The position numbers were made by a program, and so were the translations under genes. From Streptomyces sp. ADI95-17 (lineage in GTDB: Bacteria > Actinomycetota > Actinomycetes > Streptomycetales > Streptomycetaceae), in assembly GCF_003846175.1 (NCBI RefSeq), contig NZ_ML123049.1, positions 42,521-106,520 on the forward strand: 64,000 nt of DNA, given 5' to 3'. The notes beneath the pieces are model-generated. The model did not search any database. It was given only the letters and a program-made list of their open reading frames with translations, and was not told where the DNA came from. Positions 38,496-46,382 of the stretch are shown here, in pieces; positions within the stretch are counted from its first letter, which is position 1, and the number at the start of each line of letters is the position of its first letter.

Positions 38496-40106
38496 TTGCC
38501 CACACAGATCACTCTGCGCGGCGTGACCATGTCCCGCGGCGACCGGCTGTTGCTCGACGATGTCTCGCTCACCGTGCGCCCGGGCGAGCGGATCGGCATC
38601 GTGGGGGAGAACGGTGCGGGGAAGACGACCCTGCTCCGGCTCCTCGCCGGGCTCGAACAGCCCGACTCCGGCAGCGTGTTCACGGCTGCCGACCACGGCA
38701 CCGGCCTGCTGGCCCAGACCCCACGGCTGCCGCCCGAAAGCACGGTCCAGGACACGATCGACGACGCGCTGGCGGAACTGCGCGCGATGGAAAGGAAGTT
38801 GCGGGAGACCGAGGCGGACCTCGGCACGGCCGACGAAGCCGCGCTCGCCGCCTACGGAGAGCTGCTCACCGATTTCGAGCTGCGCGGCGGATACGAAGCG
38901 GACGCCCGCGTGGACAAGGCGATGCACGGTCTCGGCCTCGCTCATATAGGGCCGGCCAGGAAGCTCGGCAGCCTCTCCGGCGGTGAGCAGGCGAGACTGG
39001 GCCTCGCCTGCCTGATCGCGGCGTCCCCCGAGGTGATGCTGCTCGACGAACCCACCAACCACCTGGACGAAGCCGCGCTCGACTGGCTGGAGAGCGCCCT
39101 CACGTCCCACCCCGGCACCGTGATCGCCGTGTCCCACGACCGGATCTTCCTGGAACACGTCGCCACCGCGGTGCTGGAGGTCGACGCCGACCGGCGCACG
39201 GTCGTGCGCTACGGCGGCGGCTACGCGGGATTCCGGGCCGAGCAGAGCGCCGCACGGCAACGCTGGGAGCAGTCCTACGCCCAGTGGTGCGAGGAGACCG
39301 CACAGCTGGAGGAGTACACGGCGACCACCGCCCACGGCGTCGCCCCCGGCCGTGCCATCAGGGACAACAACAAAATGGCGTACGACCGGGCTGCGGGCCG
39401 GGTCCAGGCCTCCGTGTCCGGCCGGGTCCGCAACGCTCGCAAGCGGCTGGAACGGCTGCGGGCGGAGCCCGTCCCCAGGCCGCCGGACCCGCTGCGCTTC
39501 GCCGCCCTGCCCAGGTCCGGCGAGACCGCGGGAGAGCTGGTGTCCCTGAGCGGCATACGCGTCGGTGACCGGCTCTCCGTCGACCGGCTCACCGTGGCGG
39601 CAGCCGACAGACTGCTGATCCACGGCGGCAACGGGGCGGGGAAGTCCACCCTGCTCCGGGTCATGGCGGGCGTGCTCGAACCGGACGCGGGGCGCGTCGT
39701 CCGGCGCGGCGGAATCGGCTACCTGGCCCAGGAGGTGCCGGTGCACCGCCCGGCGGAGTGCGTGCTCACGGCATTCGGCCGAGGGCTGCCGCTCAGCGAG
39801 GACGAGCAGGAGAAACTGCTGCTCTCGTACGGACTGTTCCGTTCCCGCGACCTCCGGGTACCGGTCGGATCCCTTTCGGCGGGGCAGCGCAGACGGCTCG
39901 CCCTCGCCCGTCTCCTGGCCCGGCCCGCGGATCTGCTACTGCTCGACGAACCGGCGAACCACCTGGCACTCGGACTCGTACAGGAGCTGGAGGAAGCGCT
40001 GGCCCACTGGCAGGGTGCGCTGGTGGTGGTCTCGCACGACCGGCTGCTGCGCCGCCGTTTCACCGGCGACATCCGTCGGCTGGAGGCCGGACAACTGCTC
40101 GAATGA
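38496..40106 (+). CDS. ABC-F family ATPase (antibiotic-resistance / ribosome-protection type)
   Basis: Soluble twin-ATPase of 536 residues without membrane segments. The first cassette has GENGAGKTTLL, LSGGEQARL and LLDEPTNHLDEA, then an interdomain linker rich in basic helices (NNKMAYDRAAGRVQASVSGRV). The second has GGNGAGKSTLL, LSAGQRRRLALA and LLDEPANHLALG. ABC-F proteins act on ribosomes and many protect them from antibiotics. TTG 38496 follows CGGAGA. ATG 38451 would add 15 residues and include a rare TTA codon at 38460-38462. The TetR partner suggests drug-inducible control. Confidence 0.9.
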   Translation: MPTQITLRGVTMSRGDRLLLDDVSLTVRPGERIGIVGENGAGKTTLLRLLAGLEQPDSGSVFTAADHGTGLLAQTPRLPPESTVQDTIDDALAELRAMERKLRETEADLGTADEAALAAYGELLTDFELRGGYEADARVDKAMHGLGLAHIGPARKLGSLSGGEQARLGLACLIAASPEVMLLDEPTNHLDEAALDWLESALTSHPGTVIAVSHDRIFLEHVATAVLEVDADRRTVVRYGGGYAGFRAEQSAARQRWEQSYAQWCEETAQLEEYTATTAHGVAPGRAIRDNNKMAYDRAAGRVQASVSGRVRNARKRLERLRAEPVPRPPDPLRFAALPRSGETAGELVSLSGIRVGDRLSVDRLTVAAADRLLIHGGNGAGKSTLLRVMAGVLEPDAGRVVRRGGIGYLAQEVPVHRPAECVLTAFGRGLPLSEDEQEKLLLSYGLFRSRDLRVPVGSLSAGQRRRLALARLLARPADLLLLDEPANHLALGLVQELEEALAHWQGALVVVSHDRLLRRRFTGDIRRLEAGQLLE

Positions 40107-40131
40107 GCCGCAGCCGATCTAGGGTCGGTAC

Positions 40132-40791
40132 ATGGCACGACCGCAACGCATCGTCCTCGTCCGGCACGGGGAGTCCGAGGGAAACGCCGACGACACGGTC
40201 TACGAGCGTGAGCCGGATCATGCGCTGAGGCTCACCGCGAGAGGGCTGAGACAGGCCAGGGAGACGGGCGTGCGGCTGCGCGAGTTGTTCGACGGCGAGC
40301 GGGTCAGCGTGTACGTCTCGCCCTACCGCCGCACCCACGAGACATTCAGGTCCCTCGGTCTGGACCTGGAGAACGTACGGGTGCGTGAGGAGCCGCGGCT
40401 GCGTGAGCAGGACTGGGGGAACTGGCAGGACCGCGACGACGTGCGCCTGCAGAAGGCGTACCGGGACGCGTACGGGCACTTCTTCTACCGCTTCGCGCAG
40501 GGGGAGTCCGGAGCCGATGTGTACGACAGGGTCGGGGCTTTCCTGGAGAGCCTGTACCGGAGTTTCGAGGATCCCGGCCATCCGCAGAACGTCCTGCTGG
40601 TCACGCACGGACTGACCATGCGTTTGTTCTGCATGCGCTGGTTCCACTGGTCGGTGGCCGAGTTCGAGTCACTGTCCAACCCGGGCAACGGGGAGACCCG
40701 CACGCTGATACTCGGAGCGGACGGCCGCTACACCCTTGACCGGCCGTTCGAGCGCTGGCGTACCCCTGAGCCGTACGGCATCACCGGATAG
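40132..40791 (+). CDS. Histidine phosphatase superfamily protein
   Basis: Phosphoglycerate-mutase-like protein of 219 residues. The catalytic RHG is at residues 11-13 (H12 is the phospho-acceptor), with R66 and H69 in YRRTHE, E92 in LREQDWG and second histidine H159 in LVTHGLTMRL. All four residues of the catalytic pocket appear present, so it should be an active phosphatase, but the substrate is not evident. It starts 25 bp after the ABC-F gene and is followed 12 bp later by an ADP-ribosylglycohydrolase, so the three may be transcribed together. Confidence 0.9.
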   Translation: MARPQRIVLVRHGESEGNADDTVYEREPDHALRLTARGLRQARETGVRLRELFDGERVSVYVSPYRRTHETFRSLGLDLENVRVREEPRLREQDWGNWQDRDDVRLQKAYRDAYGHFFYRFAQGESGADVYDRVGAFLESLYRSFEDPGHPQNVLLVTHGLTMRLFCMRWFHWSVAEFESLSNPGNGETRTLILGADGRYTLDRPFERWRTPEPYGITG

Positions 40792-40803
40792 AGTGGAAGG
40801 GCG

Positions 40804-41721
40804 ATGACAACCGCTGACTCTGCTTCCGGCCAACGGGCCCTGCGCGCCCTGGCCAGCCTGCGCGGCCTCTCCGTGGGAGATGCACTGGGCTCCCAGTTCT
40901 TTGTGCCCGTCAACTATCCGCTGCTGAAGCGGCGTGAACTCCCACTCGGCTCCTGGCAGTGGACGGACGACACCGAGATGGCGTGCTCGGTGCTGGCCGT
41001 GCTGGTGGAGCACGAGCGGATCGACCAGGACGCGCTCGCCCACTCCTTCGCCCACCACCACGACTTCGACCGCGGTTACGGCCCCGCCGTGAACCGGCTG
41101 CTCAGACTGGTCCGGGAGGGCGGTGACTGGCGGGAGCTGGCGTCCGCGCTGTTCCAGGGCCAGGGGTCCTGGGGCAACGGCTCGGCGATGCGGATCGCAC
41201 CTCTCGGCGCCTGGTACGCGGACGATCCGGAGCAGGCCACCCACCAGGCCGAGATCTCCTCGTACACCACGCATCAGCACCGCGAGGCGGTCGTGGGCGC
41301 GATGGCCGTCGCGGCGGCGGCCTCACTGGCGGCGGCGACGACCGGGCCGCCCGCCCCGGCGGAGCTGCTCGACGGCGTCATCGCACTCGTACCCCGCAGC
41401 GCCGTCGGTGCCGGGCTGCGCAGGGCCCGCGACATGCTCGACTACGGCGACGCCGGGACGGTCGCGGCGGTCCTCGGCAACGGCCGGCGTACCAGCGCAC
41501 ACGACACCGTTCCCTTCGCCCTCTGGTCGGCGGCGCGGAGCCTGGGCGACTTCGAGCAGGCCATCTGGGTGACCGCCCAGGCGGGCGGAGACGTCGACAC
41601 GACGTGTGCGATCGTCGGCGGGATCGTCGCGGCGGGCAAGGCGGGCGCGCCACCGGCCGACTGGACGGCGCGGACGGAGGAGCTTCCGGACTGGCTCCCG
41701 CAGCGGGACGGCGGCAGCTGA
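40804..41721 (+). CDS. ADP-ribosylglycohydrolase family protein
   Basis: Predicted hydrolase of 305 residues that removes ADP-ribose from proteins or small molecules. Metal-binding motif 1 is W53-T54-D55-D56-T57 in WTDDTEM near the N-terminus, and motif 2 is GGDVDTTCAIVGGI near residue 262-275; GNGSAMRIAPLG and YTTHQH lie between, as in this family. It starts 12 bp after the phosphatase gene. No ADP-ribosyltransferase is linked, so the target is unknown; Streptomyces encode several such hydrolases. Confidence 0.92.
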   Translation: MTTADSASGQRALRALASLRGLSVGDALGSQFFVPVNYPLLKRRELPLGSWQWTDDTEMACSVLAVLVEHERIDQDALAHSFAHHHDFDRGYGPAVNRLLRLVREGGDWRELASALFQGQGSWGNGSAMRIAPLGAWYADDPEQATHQAEISSYTTHQHREAVVGAMAVAAAASLAAATTGPPAPAELLDGVIALVPRSAVGAGLRRARDMLDYGDAGTVAAVLGNGRRTSAHDTVPFALWSAARSLGDFEQAIWVTAQAGGDVDTTCAIVGGIVAAGKAGAPPADWTARTEELPDWLPQRDGGS

Positions 41722-41939
41722 GCCGCCGACGAGCGGAGCGCAGGACCGGGCCGCCGGACTGTCACGGTACTGCCACAGCCCCTTCCCGCACGGCTCGCGA
41801 CAGCGAGCGGAAGCTACTCTTTCGGCCACGCCGCCGTTGGTGATCATTCAGACGGGTGTGCGCCGAAAATGAGACGCCGGGGTGCCTCAGCCGCCGCCCT
41901 GCGGGCGGTGTGCGCGGACCTCGGTGGGGGAGGGGTCCC

Positions 41940-43667
41940 ATGTCCGATCACATGTCAGAAACGCCCCGGCCGGCGGATGGACCGGATCCGTCCGAGCCGT
42001 CGGGGCAGCCCGGAACGTCCGAGCTGATCGCATCGCCGAAGGCGCTGCCGCCGGAGCCCCGCGGCACCGTTCCCGAGCCACCGAAAGTGCCTGGTTACGC
42101 GCAGCACGGCGGGCAGTATCCGCCCAACCCCTGGCGGCAGGGCAGCTCTCAGCAGGCCTCCGCGCTGTCCACACTGCGCCCGGCGGCGCCCGCCGCCATC
42201 CATGGCGCGACGCTCTGCTGCGTCGTCGTCACGGCGATACTGAGCGCCCTGCTGCTGGGCGACGGCCTCGGCGTGAACGCGCTGATCGTCGCGGTCCCCG
42301 CAACGCTCGGGGCCTGCTTCGCCGCACGGACGGCCGGTCGCCGCCTCCGCCCGTGGGCGGCGCTGTGGGCGCTCGGCGGACTGGGGCTCCTCGCCGTCCC
42401 GGCCCTTCGGGACGCCGGCTGGCCCGTCTTCCTGGCCGTCGTGTCAGCCATCGCGCTGGGGTCGCTCGCCCTGCACGGCAGCCGCAGCTGGCTCGGGGTG
42501 TTCCTGGGGTCGCTGGGCCTGTTCAGCGCCATTGCGGACGGTCTGGCCTGGGGCGGGCGGGGCGTGCGTGCCCGAATGACGGGCTCCCGCGGCCGGTTGG
42601 GGGTCGTTCTCCGCAGCATCGCGGTGGCGGTCGTCCTGCTCATCGTGTTCGGAGCACTGTTCGCGAGCGCCGACGCCGCCTTCGCCGACGTGCTCGGCGA
42701 CCTGATGCCCGATGTTTCGCTCACCGGCAGCCCGTGGCGGTTCTTCCTCTTCCTGGTCGGTCTGGTCGGCGCGCTCGCCGCCGCGTACGCCGCAGCCGCT
42801 CCGATCCGCTGGGACGGCCTCACAGTCCGTCAGGGGAAGGCCCGCGGGCGGCTGGAGTGGGCCTTGCCGCTCATCGTGCTGAACCTGCTGTTCGCCGTCT
42901 TCATCGCCGTCCAGCTCGCCGTGCTGCTCGGCGGATACGACAAGGTGATGGCCGAGACCCATCTCAGCTACTCCGCATACGCCCGGCAGGGCTTCTGGCA
43001 GCTTCTCTGGGCCACGGTCCTCACACTGCTGGTGATCGCGCTCGCCCTGCGCTGGGCCCCCCGCGGACGGGACGGCGACCGCACTCTCGTCCGGAGCGTG
43101 CTCGGCGCGCTGTGCCTGCTCACCCTGATCGTCGTGGCCTCCGCGCTGAGGCGGATGGACCTCTACGTCGACGCGTACGGTCTGACCCGGCTGCGGATAT
43201 CCGTGGCCGCCGTGGAGCTCTGGCTGGGCGTGGTGCTCGTTCTGATCATGGCCGCCGGGGTGTTCGGTGCCCGTATGCTGCCGCGTGCCGTGGCCGCGAG
43301 CGCGGCCGTCGGCGTCCTCGCGTTCGGGCTGATCTCGCCCGACGGCCTGATCGCGGAGCAGAACGTACAGCGGTACCGCGACGATCACTCGATCGACATC
43401 GACTACCTCAAGGACCTGTCGGCCGACGCCGTACCGGCCCTGGACACGTTGCCCGAACCGCTGCGCTCCTGCGCCCTCATGGACATCGAACGGTCACTGC
43501 GCACCGACGACGCTCCCTGGTACGCCACCAGCTGGGGCGAAGCAAGGGCCCGCGACATCCTGAAGCGGAATCCGGCCGGTCCGACGCAGTCCTGCACCGG
43601 ATCGCGCACGGGCACCGGAGGCAGCGATCGTGACGGTGACGAAAGCGATCCGTACGACCCGTACTGA
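41940..43667 (+). CDS. DUF4153/DUF4173-type multi-pass membrane protein
   Basis: Protein of 575 residues. A proline-rich cytoplasmic N-terminus (about 1-75) is followed by roughly ten to twelve hydrophobic segments, with VVLLIVFGALFASADAAFADVLGDL in the middle (about 230-250) and YARQGFWQLLWATVLTLLVIAL, the family core, then LTRLRISVAAVELW. The C-terminal tail ends with CTGSRTGTGGSD and is charged. ATG 41940 follows GGGGGAGGGG. The family is named DUF4153/4173 and has no established function. It stands alone, co-directional with rnhB. Confidence 0.85.
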   Translation: MSDHMSETPRPADGPDPSEPSGQPGTSELIASPKALPPEPRGTVPEPPKVPGYAQHGGQYPPNPWRQGSSQQASALSTLRPAAPAAIHGATLCCVVVTAILSALLLGDGLGVNALIVAVPATLGACFAARTAGRRLRPWAALWALGGLGLLAVPALRDAGWPVFLAVVSAIALGSLALHGSRSWLGVFLGSLGLFSAIADGLAWGGRGVRARMTGSRGRLGVVLRSIAVAVVLLIVFGALFASADAAFADVLGDLMPDVSLTGSPWRFFLFLVGLVGALAAAYAAAAPIRWDGLTVRQGKARGRLEWALPLIVLNLLFAVFIAVQLAVLLGGYDKVMAETHLSYSAYARQGFWQLLWATVLTLLVIALALRWAPRGRDGDRTLVRSVLGALCLLTLIVVASALRRMDLYVDAYGLTRLRISVAAVELWLGVVLVLIMAAGVFGARMLPRAVAASAAVGVLAFGLISPDGLIAEQNVQRYRDDHSIDIDYLKDLSADAVPALDTLPEPLRSCALMDIERSLRTDDAPWYATSWGEARARDILKRNPAGPTQSCTGSRTGTGGSDRDGDESDPYDPY

Positions 43668-43894
43668 CCGGCCCGGAGTCACGTACGCGCGGGCATGCCG
43701 GCCCCGTGCGCCAACCTCGCACCACCGTGGCCACCGGCCTCGGAAGCGCTCCCTCCGAGGCGCCGCGCCATACGGAACGTCGGCCTCCACGACCGCGCCG
43801 CGACCCTTGTCGGGGCCGTGTCGCAACTGCGTGGCGGCCGACGGGCGCCCCGGGGTGTTGCGGGCCGCCCCATCGGCGTACGCTGACAGGCGCC

Positions 43895-44605
43895 ATGCCG
43901 TACGAACCACCCACGCACACCGTCGAGCGCTCACTGCGCGCCACCACCGGTGCCAGGACCGTCGCCGGCGTCGACGAGGTCGGACGCGGAGCGTGGGCGG
44001 GACCGGTCACAGTGTGCGCAGCCGTCACCGGCCTCCGCAGACCTCCCGCCGGACTCACCGACTCCAAGTTGATCAGCCCCAAACGCCGCGCGGAGCTCGC
44101 GCCGTTGCTGGAGCGCTGGGTCACCGCATTCGGTCTCGGCGACGCCTCCCCGCAGGAGATCGACGAGCTCGGGATGACGGCCGCGCTGCGCCTCGCCGCG
44201 GTACGTGCCCTCGAAGCCCTGCCGGTACGGCCGGACGCGGTGATACTCGACGGCAAGCACGACTACCTGGGACAGCCCTGGCAGGTCCGCACAGTGATCA
44301 AGGGCGACCAGTCCTGTATCGCGGTCGCGGCCGCTTCGGTGATCGCGAAGGTCCACCGGGACACGATGATGGCCGAACTGGGCGCGGATTCCGGCGAGTA
44401 CGCCGAATTCGCCTTCGGGGCCAACGCCGGTTACCCCTCGCCCGTACACAGGGCCGCGCTGGAGGAGTGGGGGCCGACACCCCACCACCGTCTGTCGTGG
44501 TCCTATCTCGACGCGCTGCCCAGGTGGCAGCACCTCAAGAAGGTCCGCATCTCCGCCGAGGCGGCTGCACTGGAAAGCGGGGGCCAGCTCGGCTTCGACT
44601 TCTGA
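43895..44605 (+). CDS. rnhB: Ribonuclease HII
   Basis: Removes misincorporated ribonucleotides and RNA of RNA-DNA hybrids. The 236-residue protein carries the D27-E28 pair in AGVDEVGRGAWAGPV, D119 in ILDGKHDY and D156 in KVHRDTMM, the four carboxylates of the family, with SVIAKVHRD and GYPSPVHRAALEEWGP as further signatures. ATG 43895 gives the standard length. The region from 43668 to 43894 upstream has no gene and holds its promoter. Confidence 0.95.
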   Translation: MPYEPPTHTVERSLRATTGARTVAGVDEVGRGAWAGPVTVCAAVTGLRRPPAGLTDSKLISPKRRAELAPLLERWVTAFGLGDASPQEIDELGMTAALRLAAVRALEALPVRPDAVILDGKHDYLGQPWQVRTVIKGDQSCIAVAAASVIAKVHRDTMMAELGADSGEYAEFAFGANAGYPSPVHRAALEEWGPTPHHRLSWSYLDALPRWQHLKKVRISAEAAALESGGQLGFDF

Positions 44606-44665
44606 TCGCGCACATGTACCCACCCGCCGACGCCCCGAGCGCCGGCGTTTGATAGACAACCACCC

Positions 44666-45280
44666 ATGCCTCTCATCCCCGAGGAGCCTCAGATTCACGA
44701 GAGCGCCCAGGGTCCCCGCGTCACTCCGGCCGCCGGCCGCACCGCGTCGACCCCCCGTCCCGTACCCGGCCCGCGTTCAGCGGCCACGCCGCGCCCCGGT
44801 CGCCCCGGGCCCGGCCCCGCGAGGCCCGCGCCCCCGGCGCAGCGCCCGCACCCCACTCCCGGCCGCTCCCGGACGGATACGCCGGAGAATCGTTCCGCAC
44901 CGCAGATCCAGCTGATCCCCGCCTCGGCGGCCGGCGCACTCGACGCCGCCGACGAAGCGGTGGACCTGCTGCTCGACTCCGGCCGCGCACCGGGCGACAT
45001 CCTGGTGCTCACCACCGGTGAGCAGCACCCGTGGGCCGCGCATGAACTCACCTTCGGCGAGGCCGCCTACTGGGCGCAGCACGAGACCGGCGACGATGTC
45101 TTCTTCGCCGGTGCCGAAGCTGCGGACCGGTTGCGGACCCGCCCGGTGGTGATCGTCGCGGTCAACGGCGGTGACACCGTCGCCGACGTGCTGACCGGGG
45201 CGCGGGAGCGCGCCGGAGCACTGCTGATCGTGTGCGGGGACCCGCAGAGGATCAACGCAGTGCTCGGTGCCGCGGTCTGA
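44666..45280 (+). CDS. Conserved Streptomyces protein of unknown function
   Basis: Protein of 204 residues. Residues 1-80 are disordered and rich in proline, arginine and glycine. The second half is an ordered domain: DEAVDLLLDSGRAPGDILVLTTGEQHPW, then ADRLRTRPVVIVAVNGG and GALLIVCGDPQRI. These strand-helix patterns resemble the C-terminal helicase or P-loop accessory fold (GDILVLTT is also seen in UvrD-like helicase tails), but no catalytic motif is visible. It lies between rnhB and a terminator. No family assignment is offered. Confidence 0.75.
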   Translation: MPLIPEEPQIHESAQGPRVTPAAGRTASTPRPVPGPRSAATPRPGRPGPGPARPAPPAQRPHPTPGRSRTDTPENRSAPQIQLIPASAAGALDAADEAVDLLLDSGRAPGDILVLTTGEQHPWAAHELTFGEAAYWAQHETGDDVFFAGAEAADRLRTRPVVIVAVNGGDTVADVLTGARERAGALLIVCGDPQRINAVLGAAV

Positions 45281-45304
45281 TCCGTACGGCACACCTGACC
45301 GTGG

Positions 45305-45344
45305 CCGCGGGCCCGGCTGTCCGACAGGGCGGCCGGGCCCGCGG
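45305..45344. terminator. Bidirectional terminator hairpin
   Basis: A perfect 13-bp stem, CCGCGGGCCCGGC (45305-45317) with its complement at 45332-45344, and a 14-nt loop. It separates two convergent genes of unknown function. Confidence 0.8.
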
Positions 45345-45352
45345 TTCGTGGG

Positions 45353-45982
45353 TCAGCGGGCCGCGGTGTGCCGAAGCGCCTGCGAGGCTCCGCCGCCGGT
45401 GCGCAGCGGAGCCGGATCCTGGTCCAGCGAGACGTCGGCGAGAGCGGACGGCCGTGACATGGAGTGGGGACTGCGCCCGCCACGGCCCTCGCCCAGTACC
45501 TGCCAACCACCGCGGGTCAGTGTGATGTACGCGCCGCATCGCAGTCCGTGCAGCGTGCAGGCATCCCGCAGGCCCCACATCCACGCTCCGTCCTCCTCCG
45601 TCCAAGGCTCGTCGCCCTCACGGCAGTAGAGAAGCACCGCGGTACGGACGGGGGTGCGGCGGCGAAGATCGTGCGGGATGACCCGGCGCAGATGCGCCAG
45701 CAACGCGTTGCGGAACTCCCAGCCGTCCGCGGCGATGGAGCGCCGGGCGAACGAAGCGCTGGCCGCGAGGCGTTCCTCATGGTCGAGCACGGCGATCACA
45801 GCGGTCGCCGGGGCCGGCCGGTGCCGGGAGTGCAGGCCGCTGACGACCTCGCGGGGGCTGCGCAGCAGCGGTATCCCCGCTTCGGCCCACTCGGCGGGTT
45901 CGAGCATCCTGGCGAGACGGTTGGCCGAGTCGGCGGACGCCGACATCGAAGTGGCTGCGGACGGAGCGAATCCGAAGGTCAC
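45353..45982 (-). CDS. Conserved protein of unknown function
   Basis: Protein of 209 residues. Readable strings are RLARMLEPAEWAEAGIPLLRSP near the N-terminus, then TAVIAVLDHEERLAASASFARRS in the middle and YITLTRGGWQVLGEGRGG near the end. I do not recognise a domain. GTG 45982 is used because GGGAGG lies 3 bp upstream, which is a short spacing; a downstream ATG (MSASADSANRLARM) is an alternative. It is convergent with the 44666 gene and divergent from recQ across a 400-bp gap. Conserved position beside recQ in Streptomyces is recalled, not checked. Confidence 0.7.
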   Translation of the reverse strand: MTFGFAPSAATSMSASADSANRLARMLEPAEWAEAGIPLLRSPREVVSGLHSRHRPAPATAVIAVLDHEERLAASASFARRSIAADGWEFRNALLAHLRRVIPHDLRRRTPVRTAVLLYCREGDEPWTEEDGAWMWGLRDACTLHGLRCGAYITLTRGGWQVLGEGRGGRSPHSMSRPSALADVSLDQDPAPLRTGGGASQALRHTAAR

Positions 45983-46382
45983 GATCCTCCCTTCGCATAC
46001 GCGCCCATGGTGCGGGCAGGGTCGAGTGAGGGCGCACCGCGGCACAACCCTTCCGGGCCGCGAAAGGGACTGTGCGGGGAGCGAGTCCAATTCTTCCTGG
46101 CGTATCGGCGGGCGGCAACGAGCAATTGGCGCAGGTGACGGGTATCGGCCGAAATGACTCTGATATCCCTGCCCACGCAGTGCACGGATGACGCCCCCCA
46201 TCACATCCGAACGGCGAGGACCAGCGGAAACACCGATCCGAGCCTCTCGGCAGCCGGTCGGAACACGGTGATCCCCGAGCGCTCCCCGTGCCCGGGAACA
46301 CTTGGCCGACCGGTCCCCTGTGAGCTGTGTGTCACGTGGGGTGAAGTCGCCGATTGTCCGAGCCATCGGGTTGCATGGGGGC
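45983..46382. other. Gene-free divergent region before recQ
   Basis: This 400-bp region separates the 45353-45982 gene from recQ. It holds presumably two promoters. No recognisable operator, RNA or reading frame with Streptomyces-like codon use was found. Confidence 0.4.
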
